This document shows positions 36,101 through 43,776 of a stretch of DNA of 54,446 nucleotides, piece after piece; position 1 is the stretch's first letter; each line of letters starts with the position of its first letter. This stretch comes from Phycisphaerae bacterium (lineage in GTDB: Bacteria; Planctomycetota; Phycisphaerae; Phycisphaerales; Phycisphaeraceae), in assembly GCA_030432595.1 (NCBI GenBank), contig JAUIGU010000026.1, positions 1 through 54,446 of the forward strand, read 5' to 3'. The notes below the pieces were generated by a model that was given only the letters and a program-made list of their open reading frames with translations, was not told where the DNA came from and did no database searches. Made by a program: the position numbers and the translations under genes.

Positions 36101-37188
36101 CCGGCGAAATCATCGACCCGGCACAGTTCGACCTGAGCAAGCTCGAATCTCATCAACGCATGAATGTGGCGGTGATCGATGAGAACGGCGACCGCGTTGC
36201 CCAAAGCCGGAACATCGACGCGCTGCAGAACAACCTTGGCGCCAGATCGAGCACGGCCGTTGCCAAGCTCGTAGACCCGGTCTGGCACCGCGACGGACTG
36301 AAGGCGTGGTCCGAACTCCCGCACGCCGGCAAACTGCCGCCGCAGATCGAGACCACACAGCACGGCTTTACGCTGCGGGCCTACCCGGCGCTCATCGACC
36401 AGGGCGACGCCATCGGGTTACGCCTCGCGGAGACGCCGGAGCGCGCCGAGGCGTGGCACGCCGCGGGTGTGCTGAGGGTGTGCACGATCGACAGTGAGGA
36501 CGAAGTGATTCGGGCGTGGCGTGCCTGGCCCGACCGTGATCCGCTGCTCTTGTTGTTCAGTCCGTTGGGTGAGGCCGACCGCTTCGAAGCACAGCTCGTT
36601 CACCGGGTGTCACTCGACGTCTACCGACGACCCGTCCACGACTACCCGCCGCGATCGACCGACGCCTACGAGGCGTTGCTGTCCACCGGGCGATCCGAGA
36701 TCAAGCCGGCCGTGTACGCGGTGTGCGGCACGGCTCTGTGTGTGCTTCGTGCGGGCCAGAGCCTGCGACTCGAACTCGACGCGTTGAAGAATAACTGCCC
36801 GCCCGGGTGGGAGCCGGCACTTCGCCAATCGGTCGAGCAGCTTCGAGATCTCGTTTCGCCGACGTTCCTGCACGACACGCCGGCCGAATGGCTTGAACAT
36901 GTCCCGCGCTTCCTCGCTGCTTCCAGCGCCCGTCTTCGCAAGCTCCGCGAAGGCAAGATCGAGCGCGATGGTCAGGCCGCCGCGCAGCTCGAGGACCATC
37001 TCAGCCGGTGGCGTTCATCGCTGTCCACCGGACCCGACAACCCCGAAGGGGACCTGTACCGTTGGATGCTCGAAGAGTGGCGCGTGCAACTGTTCGCGCA
37101 GGAACTTGGCACGTCCATCCCCGTGTCGGAGAAGCGCCTCGACCGGCAATGGAGAAAGGCCGAACGTCAAGCATCATCGTCCAGATGA
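33181..37188 (+). CDS. hrpA: ATP-dependent RNA helicase HrpA (DEAH family)
   Basis: 1335 aa, close to the usual 1300 for bacterial HrpA. Walker A GETGSGKST is at 105-113 and the DEAH box at 202-205 (VDEAHERS). The SAT motif (ITSATIDPERF), a motif VI of the type QRAGRCGRVAPG and the helicase-associated and OB-type regions follow. The last 600 residues form the HrpA-specific C-terminal region (DUF3418-like). The enzyme unwinds RNA, and in E. coli HrpA has been linked to mRNA processing and to rescue of stalled ribosomes. It starts 57 nt after the arabinofuranosidase gene but is probably functionally unrelated. The last 22 nt overlap the convergent ccoS gene. Confidence 0.96.
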   Translation: MTTPRDDQPEDYSSLADDRIDAAMSADQPALRSLASRIRRARRDGKPHDRNLRRFHEQLAPSIERREARAASRPTITYPDELPISQKRDDISALIREHQVVIVCGETGSGKSTQLPKILMELGFGTAGTIAHTQPRRIGARTLATRVAEELNVPLGQQVGYAVRFNDTSGPDTLVRYLTDGLLLAELARDRDLLAYDAIIVDEAHERSLNIDFLLGYLKQLLPRRPNLKLVITSATIDPERFAEHFGHGQGDTIEPAPIIEVSGRMYPVDVRYRPLVEDDEEVLEGAALDHALCAALDEINTDTDGDVLVFMPTERAIGQAAKVLRGHVQSSPKLSRGKPVEVLPLYARLSNAEQQKVFRPTGRTRRVVIATNVAESSVTVPGITAVIDPGTARISRYSPRTRMQRLPIEPVSQASANQRAGRCGRVAPGVCIRLCSQEQFAQREAFTTPEVLRTSLAAVILRMAALKLGDVQDFPFLEPPRSAAVREGVQTLRELGAVEPSGRLTKTGHQLAALPIDPRVGRMVIAGAEENCLAEVLVIASALEGQDPRVRPMEHAAAADQAHAAFNHPDSDFLTLLKLWDFLHERKAALSNSQFRKLCPKHFLSYPRVREWFDLHRQLHDLAREAKLKIKPRQSGEDGMNKIADSVHRALLAGLLSNVAHKTGDREYTGAHNVKLRLWPGSVLARARPRWIVGAETVATSQQFARTCARIDPKWVEPIAGDLVTRTHSEPHWDRRGGFVAAFERVTMYGLVLTPKRRIRYAKVDPAKAREVFIHEALVEQDADIAAPFFSHNRALREEVERLQAKRRRFDLLADAQVRFDFYDRRLPPEVVGVPELNRYLKQVEREDPRRLFMSENDLLIAEDTQRDTQPDQLEVAGMKLPLVYKFDAGADDDGVTLEVPLHALGRLTPSVVDWGVPGTLIERITALIRSLPKATRKALVPAPGSAERAAELIAFGEGDFHTAVADALGRVAGEIIDPAQFDLSKLESHQRMNVAVIDENGDRVAQSRNIDALQNNLGARSSTAVAKLVDPVWHRDGLKAWSELPHAGKLPPQIETTQHGFTLRAYPALIDQGDAIGLRLAETPERAEAWHAAGVLRVCTIDSEDEVIRAWRAWPDRDPLLLLFSPLGEADRFEAQLVHRVSLDVYRRPVHDYPPRSTDAYEALLSTGRSEIKPAVYAVCGTALCVLRAGQSLRLELDALKNNCPPGWEPALRQSVEQLRDLVSPTFLHDTPAEWLEHVPRFLAASSARLRKLREGKIERDGQAAAQLEDHLSRWRSSLSTGPDNPEGDLYRWMLEEWRVQLFAQELGTSIPVSEKRLDRQWRKAERQASSSR

Positions 37189-37394
37189 TTTGCCGTAGTC
37201 TTGCCGGAGACCGACGTGGATTGTTCTGGGCTTCCTTTTTGTCGGTCTGTGCCCCAGTCGTCATCGAACACGGCGCGCATCGGCGGCGAGTCCATGTCGT
37301 CGAGTTGCCCCTTGCGGACGCTCCAGAGAAACGCGCCCAGCGCTCCCGCCGCCATCGCCAGCGCCAACGGGATCAGGAGATAAAGGACGGACAA
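37167..37394 (-). CDS. ccoS: cbb3-type cytochrome oxidase assembly protein CcoS
   Basis: A 75-aa protein with one N-terminal membrane helix (YLLIPLALAMAAGALGAFLW) and then the CcoS signature VRKGQLDDMDSPPMRAVFDDD, which follows the helix in the family. The start is a TTG at 37394 placed 1 nt after the ccoI stop, so it is coupled to ccoI. CcoS is needed for cofactor insertion into cbb3 oxidase. The tail after residue 50 is longer and more polar than in the shortest homologues. It is the last gene of the operon and overlaps the end of hrpA convergently. Confidence 0.9.
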   Translation of the reverse strand: MSVLYLLIPLALAMAAGALGAFLWSVRKGQLDDMDSPPMRAVFDDDWGTDRQKGSPEQSTSVSGKTTANHLDDDA

Positions 37395-37395
37395 C

Positions 37396-39951
37396 TCAGA
37401 GGCTCCGTTCCGTGTGGTCGTGCCGACTCGCCGAAAGGGCTCGTCGACGCCCGGAGACCGCGATTAACAGGGCAAGCCCCGAACTGACGGGCATGATGAC
37501 CGCGGCGACGAGGGGTGTGACCCAGCCCGCGGCGGCGGCCGACACGGCCAAGAGGTTGTAGGTCAGCGAGAGCAACAAGTTGACGCGGACTCGGGTCATG
37601 GTCTGGTGCGCCAGCGCGAACAGGTCGCCCAGCCCTTGCAGGTCGTGGCGGGCGAGCGTGATATCGGCGGCGGCGAGCGCGGCCTCGGCGCCGCGGTGCA
37701 TCGCGATGCCGACGTCGGCGGCGGCGAGGGCCGCCGCGTCGTTCACGCCGTCGCCGATCATCAGGGTCGGTTCGTCTGCGTCGCGGATCGTCGCGAGCTT
37801 GGTTTCCGGACTGACGCCTGCCATCACGTCCTCGGCATCAATCGATACGGCCTCGGCGACGCGTTTGACCACGGGCTCGGCGTCGCCCGACATGACGCCG
37901 ACACGCCAGCCGGATCGGCGGACTAACTCGACCGCTTCCTTAGCGGCGGTTCGCGGCGCATCGGCCAAGGCAAACAGCGCTTCAATCTGGCCGCCGCGGG
38001 CCAGCAGCGCCGTGGTGCAGCCGTCGGCTTCGTGGTCTCGAAGCAATCGCGCCCAATGGTCCGACACCGCCACGCCGTGCGACGTGACGAATCCTGGCGA
38101 ACCCAGTTGGACCGTTTGGGCATCGACGGTTGCGGTGATCCCGCCGTCGCCGCGCTCCATCCGGTCACGGATGACCGGCGGGTCGTGTTGGTCGGACACG
38201 TTGCGGGTCAGTTCCTGGGCCAGCACGACGCCGATCGGGTGTGAACTGTCTGTTTCGAGACGCCCGACGAGTGCGCCGTCACCGGGCGATCCAACCCACG
38301 CGACGAGCTTTGGTCGCCCCTCGGTGAGCGTGCCGGTCTTGTCGAACCACGCCCGTCCGCCGCGCGTGAGCGCTTCAAGCGCCGAGGCCCGCTTGATCAG
38401 GATGTCCTGATGCGCGGCGCGTCCGACCGCCATCGCCAGGGTCAAAGGCGTCGCCAGTGCGAGCGCACACGGGCACGCGACGATCAGCAGCGCGACGGTG
38501 TGGTTGATGGCCGTGCCTAAATCGCCTTTGATCGACCACCACCCGACCAGAACGATCACCGCAAGACAACAAACAACCGCGACGAACACGCCCGCAACCC
38601 GGTCGGTGATCTGCACGATGGGTGGACGGGCATCGCTGCCGTCGCTGACCAGCTTCATGAGTCGACCGACGCGCGTTTGTTCGCCCGTGGAATTGACCGT
38701 GATGCGCAGCGTTGCCCCGGTGTTTCGTGTGCCGGCAAACACGGGCTGTCCGGGCGCGACCGGGACGGGGTTGGCCTCGCCGGTCAGCAGTGCCGCTTCG
38801 ATACTGGATTCGCCCTCGGTCACCGTGCCGTCGGCCGGAACCAGTTCGCCGCTGCGTGTTTCCACAACGTCACCGGACTGGAGTGCTTCGAGCGGGACGT
38901 CTTCCGTGCGTCCGTCGTGCGTGACGCGTCGGCAGGACAGCGGCGTGAGGCTGAGCATCAGGTCGACCGTGTCCTCCGCCCAGCGCTGCTGCCGGTACTG
39001 CGCGTAACGCCCCAGCAGCAGCAGAAACACGAGCACGCTCAGCGAATCGAAATACAGGTCGCCGCGCCCCGTGACCGTGTTGACCAGCCCCGACAAACCA
39101 CCGACACCCAGCGCGAGCGCGATCGGCAGGTCGAGGTTCGCGCGACGAACCCGCAGCGCGTTGAGCGCGCCGCGGAAGAACACCGCGCCCGGCCCCGCCA
39201 ACGCGATCATCCCGACCGCCGCCGACAACGCGCGGAACATCCACACGAAGCCGGGTGCCATCGTTTCGGGCCCGCTCGAATACAGCGCGAACGCCAGCAG
39301 CATCGCGTTGCCCGCGCACGCCCCGGCGACCCCGATCCGCACCCAGTGCCGGCGTTCCTCGGCCCGCAGCGCCGCGACGCGGTCTTCCGTCTTCGTGCCC
39401 AGCGGGCGCGGCGGGTAGCCCAGTTCGTGCAGCGTCCGCGCGATCCGCGACAGCGACACCGCGTCCGGATGCCACGACACCCGCACGACCTTCCGCCGCA
39501 GGCTCAGCCGCGCCTCGATCACGCCGGGCAGCAGGCGCGGCAGCCGTTCGATCAGCCACAGGCACGCGGCGCAGTGCACGCCGGCCACCACGAGATCGAC
39601 ACGACACGTCCCGTTTGCGTCGGTAAGGACGTAGTGTTGTTGGAACTCTTCGCGGTCGTACGTTTGGTAGGTGTCTCCGTCCGCTTCGAGACGCGTGGCA
39701 CCGGGCGTGGCGTCATCTGGTGATCCGAGTGCATCACGCAGCCGGTAGTAGTTGTCCAGCCCGCAGGCGTGCAGCGCATCGAACACCGTGCGGCAACCGT
39801 GGCAACAGAACGCGTGCTCGACGTTTTGGTCGTGTTCGTGATCCGGGACCGGTAAGCCGCAGTGGTCACAGGCGCGCGGGCTCCGTTTGGCGTCGGCTTG
39901 TTGAGTATTCGCCGGTTCTTCGACGGGTTTCGGAGGGGCTTCAGTGAACAT
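37396..39951 (-). CDS. ccoI: copper-translocating P1B-type ATPase CcoI (FixI)
   Basis: An 851-aa heavy-metal P-type ATPase. The ATG at 39951 overlaps the end of the upstream gene by 11 nt. The N-terminus has a Cys-rich metal-binding domain typical of CcoI/FixI (CDHCGLPVP, then CCHGCRTVFDAL, residues 28-60), followed by an HMA-like domain with GVHCAACLWL (C127 and C130). The membrane CPC motif (CPCALALATPL), the phosphorylation site DKTGTLTEG and the hinge GDGVNDAAAL are all intact. CcoI delivers copper for the CuB site of the cbb3 oxidase encoded upstream in the same operon. Confidence 0.95.
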   Translation of the reverse strand: MFTEAPPKPVEEPANTQQADAKRSPRACDHCGLPVPDHEHDQNVEHAFCCHGCRTVFDALHACGLDNYYRLRDALGSPDDATPGATRLEADGDTYQTYDREEFQQHYVLTDANGTCRVDLVVAGVHCAACLWLIERLPRLLPGVIEARLSLRRKVVRVSWHPDAVSLSRIARTLHELGYPPRPLGTKTEDRVAALRAEERRHWVRIGVAGACAGNAMLLAFALYSSGPETMAPGFVWMFRALSAAVGMIALAGPGAVFFRGALNALRVRRANLDLPIALALGVGGLSGLVNTVTGRGDLYFDSLSVLVFLLLLGRYAQYRQQRWAEDTVDLMLSLTPLSCRRVTHDGRTEDVPLEALQSGDVVETRSGELVPADGTVTEGESSIEAALLTGEANPVPVAPGQPVFAGTRNTGATLRITVNSTGEQTRVGRLMKLVSDGSDARPPIVQITDRVAGVFVAVVCCLAVIVLVGWWSIKGDLGTAINHTVALLIVACPCALALATPLTLAMAVGRAAHQDILIKRASALEALTRGGRAWFDKTGTLTEGRPKLVAWVGSPGDGALVGRLETDSSHPIGVVLAQELTRNVSDQHDPPVIRDRMERGDGGITATVDAQTVQLGSPGFVTSHGVAVSDHWARLLRDHEADGCTTALLARGGQIEALFALADAPRTAAKEAVELVRRSGWRVGVMSGDAEPVVKRVAEAVSIDAEDVMAGVSPETKLATIRDADEPTLMIGDGVNDAAALAAADVGIAMHRGAEAALAAADITLARHDLQGLGDLFALAHQTMTRVRVNLLLSLTYNLLAVSAAAAGWVTPLVAAVIMPVSSGLALLIAVSGRRRALSASRHDHTERSL

Positions 39952-40831
39952 GGTCGTGCTCACTTTTGTCTTCGTTCGGTGCTTCGGCCTTGCCCGCGTC
40001 GGACAGCGCGCAGCACGCGGGCAAGGCAGACGACGCACCTGGCTCGGTCGGATCGTGGCGCGCTGCCTGCCTCGCCGTCACCGTGCCCGCCATCGCCACG
40101 GGGTCCAGTGCGAGGCGGTGCGAGACGGTCAGCGCCCCGATGACGATCATCGCCGCGCCGGTGACGAACGGCAGGCGTCGGCCCGCGATACCGAGCAGGC
40201 CTTGCAGTCCCACGCCCAGCGTCAGCAGGATCGGCACGGTGCCCAGCCAGAACGCGGCCATCACCAACGCGCCGTGAAGCGGTTGGGCGGTGCCCGCGGC
40301 GGCAAGCACGAACGCGTACAGCCAGCCGCAGGGAAGCAGGCCGGTACACAGTCCGATCACCGCGGCGCGCGGCACGGCGGGCCACGCCGTGGCTTTTGCG
40401 TGCGCTTTACCAAATGCGGCGCTCAGCCACGCCGGCGTGAAGGTGTGGTGCAGCCGGCCGCGCAGCGCCGGTGCCATCGTCGCGACGCCCACGAGCATGA
40501 TCGCCACACCCGCCATCACCGCCGCGACCGGTTGAAGGCCCGCGAGTACGCCGCCCAGGTTCAGCAGCCCGCCGACCGCGCCCGCTGCCGCGCCCAGCGC
40601 GGTGTACCCGAAGAGTCTTGCCGTGTGGTACGCCGCCTGAGGCCGGCAGCGCGACCACCACAGCGCGGTGCGCGTCGCACGGCCGAACCCGTCGCCGAGT
40701 TCCGCGAACGAAGCGCTGCCCGAGGTGCTTCGCCCAGCGACCGCACACGCCAACAGCGGGCCGCACATGCCGGCGCAGTGGAGCGAGCCAATCAGGCTCG
40801 CGACGAAGACCGCGGTCAATAGCGTCGTCAT
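39941..40831 (-). CDS. TauE/SafE-like (DsbD-2-like) membrane transporter of the cbb3 operon
   Basis: A 296-aa protein with about six membrane helices and the N-terminal Cys motif SLHCAGMCGPL, which with a later GLLPCGWLYAF block is typical of the family annotated sulfite exporter TauE/SafE or DsbD_2. Genes of this family frequently accompany ccoGHIS and are thought to move copper or reducing equivalents for oxidase maturation; sulfite export is unlikely here. The start overlaps the ccoH stop (ATGA) and the end overlaps ccoI. The tail is Asp/His-rich (SEHDHVH), possibly metal-binding. Confidence 0.85.
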   Translation of the reverse strand: MTTLLTAVFVASLIGSLHCAGMCGPLLACAVAGRSTSGSASFAELGDGFGRATRTALWWSRCRPQAAYHTARLFGYTALGAAAGAVGGLLNLGGVLAGLQPVAAVMAGVAIMLVGVATMAPALRGRLHHTFTPAWLSAAFGKAHAKATAWPAVPRAAVIGLCTGLLPCGWLYAFVLAAAGTAQPLHGALVMAAFWLGTVPILLTLGVGLQGLLGIAGRRLPFVTGAAMIVIGALTVSHRLALDPVAMAGTVTARQAARHDPTEPGASSALPACCALSDAGKAEAPNEDKSEHDHVH

Positions 40832-41388
40832 CCCGCACCCGCCCCGACGTCGGTCGGCGTGGTGGGTTTGGATGGCGGCGCGGCGATGATCTGGTCTAGC
40901 GTGCGTGCAAACGTGTCATCGCCGCGCCTCATGGTCACAGTGATCCGCCATTCGCCGGTGCGCTGCATCGGCAGCCTCGCCTCGAACACGCCCGGCGCGA
41001 CACGCTGCGCGACGGCTTCTCGCTTCGCTTTGGGCGCGAGGCGGTGGAAGGCCGTGAGTTCAATGGCTGCGTCGGCTATCGGTCGGGCGTTGGCGTCGGC
41101 GGCGTTGATACGCACGGTGCGTTGGCCTTCGGCGTCGAGCCAGATGTCCGGCGTCACGTCTACCCGCCAACCCAACGCATCGCTTTCGCGCTGCCGGGCG
41201 CGTTGCTCGTCCCAGCGCAGCGCATCCTCGTAGTAGTCCGGCGTGATGCCGGCCGCGCCGTGCCCGCGGACCGCGAGCGTCACCGCGGTCGTCATCAGTA
41301 CGACGTGCCCGCCCAGGAAGGCGGCGGCGATCCACGCCCAGCGGCGCGGGAATCGGCCTGAATGTTCGTGGGGTATCCGGGTATTCAT
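40828..41388 (-). CDS. ccoH: FixH/CcoH cbb3 oxidase assembly protein
   Basis: A 186-aa protein with one membrane helix (WIAAAFLGGHVVLMTTAVTLAV) and a periplasmic domain of the FixH type. It shows the ITPDYYEDALRWDE block and the pattern GEWRITVTMRRGDDTFART near the end. It overlaps both neighbours by four bases (ATGA), consistent with tight translational coupling. CcoH stabilises assembly intermediates of cbb3 oxidase; direct copper handling is not shown by the sequence. Confidence 0.9.
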   Translation of the reverse strand: MNTRIPHEHSGRFPRRWAWIAAAFLGGHVVLMTTAVTLAVRGHGAAGITPDYYEDALRWDEQRARQRESDALGWRVDVTPDIWLDAEGQRTVRINAADANARPIADAAIELTAFHRLAPKAKREAVAQRVAPGVFEARLPMQRTGEWRITVTMRRGDDTFARTLDQIIAAPPSKPTTPTDVGAGAG

Positions 41389-42884
41389 GGCGTGACCTTT
41401 CCTTCAGACGCTTCGTTCGTGTTCGTTCCGTTCACGCCTTTTGCGTTGTCCGATGGATTCTTCGTGTTCAACCGTGCCGGTCCTCTCAGCACGACCGTTT
41501 CGTTGACCGCGGTCCCTTCGTCGTCGGTCACGGTCACGACCGCGTCGAGTCGGCCGGCCGTGTACTTTGCCGGGTCCACAAACAGCCGCAGGGGCACGGT
41601 GGTCATTTCGCTGGGCTTGAGGGCAATGATGTCGGCGTCCACCTGTTCCTGCGGCAGCGCGTCGCCGCCCTGGACCGTATGCACCGCGATGGCGTACTGC
41701 CGCGGCGCTTCGGTGCGGTTGACGATCTTGATGCGCAGCTGGTTCTCGACGCGGCCGTCGCTCATCACGCTGAACGGCCGCCCCATCCCGCGCAGCACGG
41801 TCAGGTCGGTCGCCGGCTTGTTCAGCAGCACCACCGTGAAGAGCGTGCCCAAGATGAGCAGCGCGACCGGGTAGAGGATCACACGCGGGCGCAGGAAACG
41901 GAAGGGCTCGCCGTCGCTCTTCGCCTGGGCGCTGTAGCGGATCAGGCCGCGCGGCCGATCGACGCGGTCCATGACGTCGTCGCAGGCGTCGATGCACTGC
42001 GTGCAGTTGATGCACTCCATCTGCAGGCCGTCGCGGATGTCGATGCCGGTTGGGCACACCGCGACGCACATTGAGCAGTCGATGCAGTCGCCGAGCACAG
42101 GCAGTTCGACATCACCTTTCGTGGAACGGCGGGGTTTGCCGCGTGGCTCGCCGCGCTGCGGGTCGTAGGTGACGATCAGCGACTGCCGGTCGAGCATGAC
42201 GCTCTGAAACCGTCCGTACGGGCAGCCGACGATGCACAACTGCTCACGCCAGAACGCCATGTCCCACATGATCCACGCGGTGCATACCAGCACGACGCCC
42301 ACGGCCACGGGGTGCCGCCACGGCGGGGACGTGAACACCCAGCGGATCAGGTTCTCCATCCCCACGAAATAACTGACGAACGTGTTCGCCAAGTACAGGC
42401 TGATCAGCAGGAACACCGCATACATCGCGAGTTTCCGCCAGCCCGCAACGTTTCTTTTCGGCGGCCCGCCCACACCCTTCTTGCCCGTGAACCAACGCTC
42501 GATCGGGCGGTACACGAACTCTAGGTACACCGAGTGCGGGCACACCCACCCGCAGAACACCCGCCCGAACACTGCGGTGAAGAAGAACACCGACACGAAA
42601 CACATCAAAACCAGGATCGCGAGAAGCACCGTGTCCGTCGGCAGGAACGTGAAGCCAAAGACGTGGAATTTTCGATGCAGGATGTCCAGGAACAGCAGCG
42701 GCTGGCCGTTGAGCCGAACCCACGGCAGGAGCAGGAAAAACGCAATCAATGCGTAGGCAAAGACGCGGCGGCGCTGCCACCACCGGCCGCGCGAGAGGCG
42801 TGGGAACATCCACCGCCGCGACCCATCGGCCTCGAGCGTGGAGAGGACGCGCTCTTCGGGTTGGAGGAGCGACTCGGATTCCAT
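41385..42884 (-). CDS. ccoG: cbb3 accessory ferredoxin-like membrane protein CcoG (FixG/RdxA)
   Basis: A 499-aa protein with about five membrane helices in the first 330 residues and 4Fe-4S ferredoxin motifs after the last of the first block: CIDCSMCVAVCP, then CINCTQCIDAC, with an earlier CGWVCPH and a GCPYGRFQ block. A C-terminal Ig-like domain is visible (FxVMSDGRVENQLRIKIVNRT). CcoG reduces copper or otherwise prepares it for cbb3 maturation. It lies 54 nt after ccoP and overlaps ccoH by four bases. Confidence 0.95.
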   Translation of the reverse strand: MESESLLQPEERVLSTLEADGSRRWMFPRLSRGRWWQRRRVFAYALIAFFLLLPWVRLNGQPLLFLDILHRKFHVFGFTFLPTDTVLLAILVLMCFVSVFFFTAVFGRVFCGWVCPHSVYLEFVYRPIERWFTGKKGVGGPPKRNVAGWRKLAMYAVFLLISLYLANTFVSYFVGMENLIRWVFTSPPWRHPVAVGVVLVCTAWIMWDMAFWREQLCIVGCPYGRFQSVMLDRQSLIVTYDPQRGEPRGKPRRSTKGDVELPVLGDCIDCSMCVAVCPTGIDIRDGLQMECINCTQCIDACDDVMDRVDRPRGLIRYSAQAKSDGEPFRFLRPRVILYPVALLILGTLFTVVLLNKPATDLTVLRGMGRPFSVMSDGRVENQLRIKIVNRTEAPRQYAIAVHTVQGGDALPQEQVDADIIALKPSEMTTVPLRLFVDPAKYTAGRLDAVVTVTDDEGTAVNETVVLRGPARLNTKNPSDNAKGVNGTNTNEASEGKVTP

Positions 42885-42938
42885 AGGGGGCTCACATTTG
42901 TTCCGCGATCGCGCGTGACGCGGTGTGCGGGGGGCGGT

Positions 42939-43553
42939 TTACTCCACCGTCCACGGCGGGATGGTTTCGCCCTCGGCCGGTTTGCCGCCGGGCGCGTTCG
43001 TGCCGCGCAGCGACGCGATGTAGGACGCGGTCAGCACGACCGCGTTGGGGTGCAGGCGGTTCCCCCAGGCCGGCATCGCGCCGCCGGCTGCACCGTTGGC
43101 GATGACCGTGGCGATGTCTTCGACGGTCTGGACGTTTTTGTAGTGGTCGTCGGTAAGGTTCGGTCCGGAGTTGCCGATGCCGCCGTCACCGTGGCAGCTC
43201 ACGCAGTTGGTCTTGAACGTCGATTTGCCGACGGCCAGCCACTTGTCGTCGTCGATGTAGCGCATGATCGTTGCGGCGTTGGGCTCGAGGTCGCCCAACT
43301 CTCCGAACTGCTGTTCGAGGTTGGCGGCGTACGCGCGGTCGTACTGGCCCAGCACGTCGCGCTCCATGCCCGGCGCGTGGAACCACACGATGTAGATCGG
43401 CGTGAACACGATCGACGCCACGAACAGCCATGTCCACCACCCGGGGATGGGGTTGTCGTACTCCTGGATCCCGTCGTAGTTGTGGCCGTCGATCAGTTCG
43501 TCGGCCACTTCCGGGGTCGGTTTAGGGTTCGGCGTGAGGTTGAGGTCAGACAT
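42939..43553 (-). CDS. ccoP: cbb3 oxidase subunit CcoP, mono-haem form
   Basis: A 204-aa protein. Residues 20-60 contain the CcoP N-terminal helix with the family block HNYDGIQEYDNPIPGWW. A single class I cytochrome c domain follows with one haem-binding motif, CVSCH, and an axial-methionine region GGAMPAWGNRL. Typical proteobacterial CcoP is about 300 aa with two CXXCH motifs, so this is a short form that lacks one haem domain. It receives electrons for the CcoNO core. The ATG overlaps ccoQ by 8 nt. Confidence 0.92.
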   Translation of the reverse strand: MSDLNLTPNPKPTPEVADELIDGHNYDGIQEYDNPIPGWWTWLFVASIVFTPIYIVWFHAPGMERDVLGQYDRAYAANLEQQFGELGDLEPNAATIMRYIDDDKWLAVGKSTFKTNCVSCHGDGGIGNSGPNLTDDHYKNVQTVEDIATVIANGAAGGAMPAWGNRLHPNAVVLTASYIASLRGTNAPGGKPAEGETIPPWTVE

Positions 43554-43776
43554 CGGAGGAAGCCTCGCTTTGCGGGGGCGTGTCGTTTCGGGGGTCCATG
43601 GGCGCGGGGCCGTCGTGCAGAGGCAGCTCCGACCAGTGCTTCACGCTTTTGCGCGACCGCGTCAGTGCCCACACCGCGATGCCGACGAACGTGGCGACGA
43701 AGATCACCAGGCCCCACGTCGCGTAGTGCGTCAGCGCCCCGTTGCTCAACGCGTCTTTAACCACGGCGATCAGCAT
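43546..43776 (-). CDS. ccoQ: cbb3 oxidase small subunit CcoQ
   Basis: A 76-aa protein with one membrane helix (TWGLVIFVATFVGIAVWAL) and a short charged cytoplasmic tail (SRKSVKHWSELPL), matching the shape of CcoQ, which stabilises the core complex. The start overlaps the ccoNO stop (TGATG) and the end overlaps ccoP by 8 nt. Assignment depends partly on position because CcoQ is weakly conserved. Confidence 0.8.
   Translation of the reverse strand: MLIAVVKDALSNGALTHYATWGLVIFVATFVGIAVWALTRSRKSVKHWSELPLHDGPAPMDPRNDTPPQSEASSDV

Noticed and set aside
39941-40831. Genuine sulfite exporter
   Set aside because: The family name includes sulfite export, but the CAGMC motif and cbb3 operon context argue for oxidase maturation.
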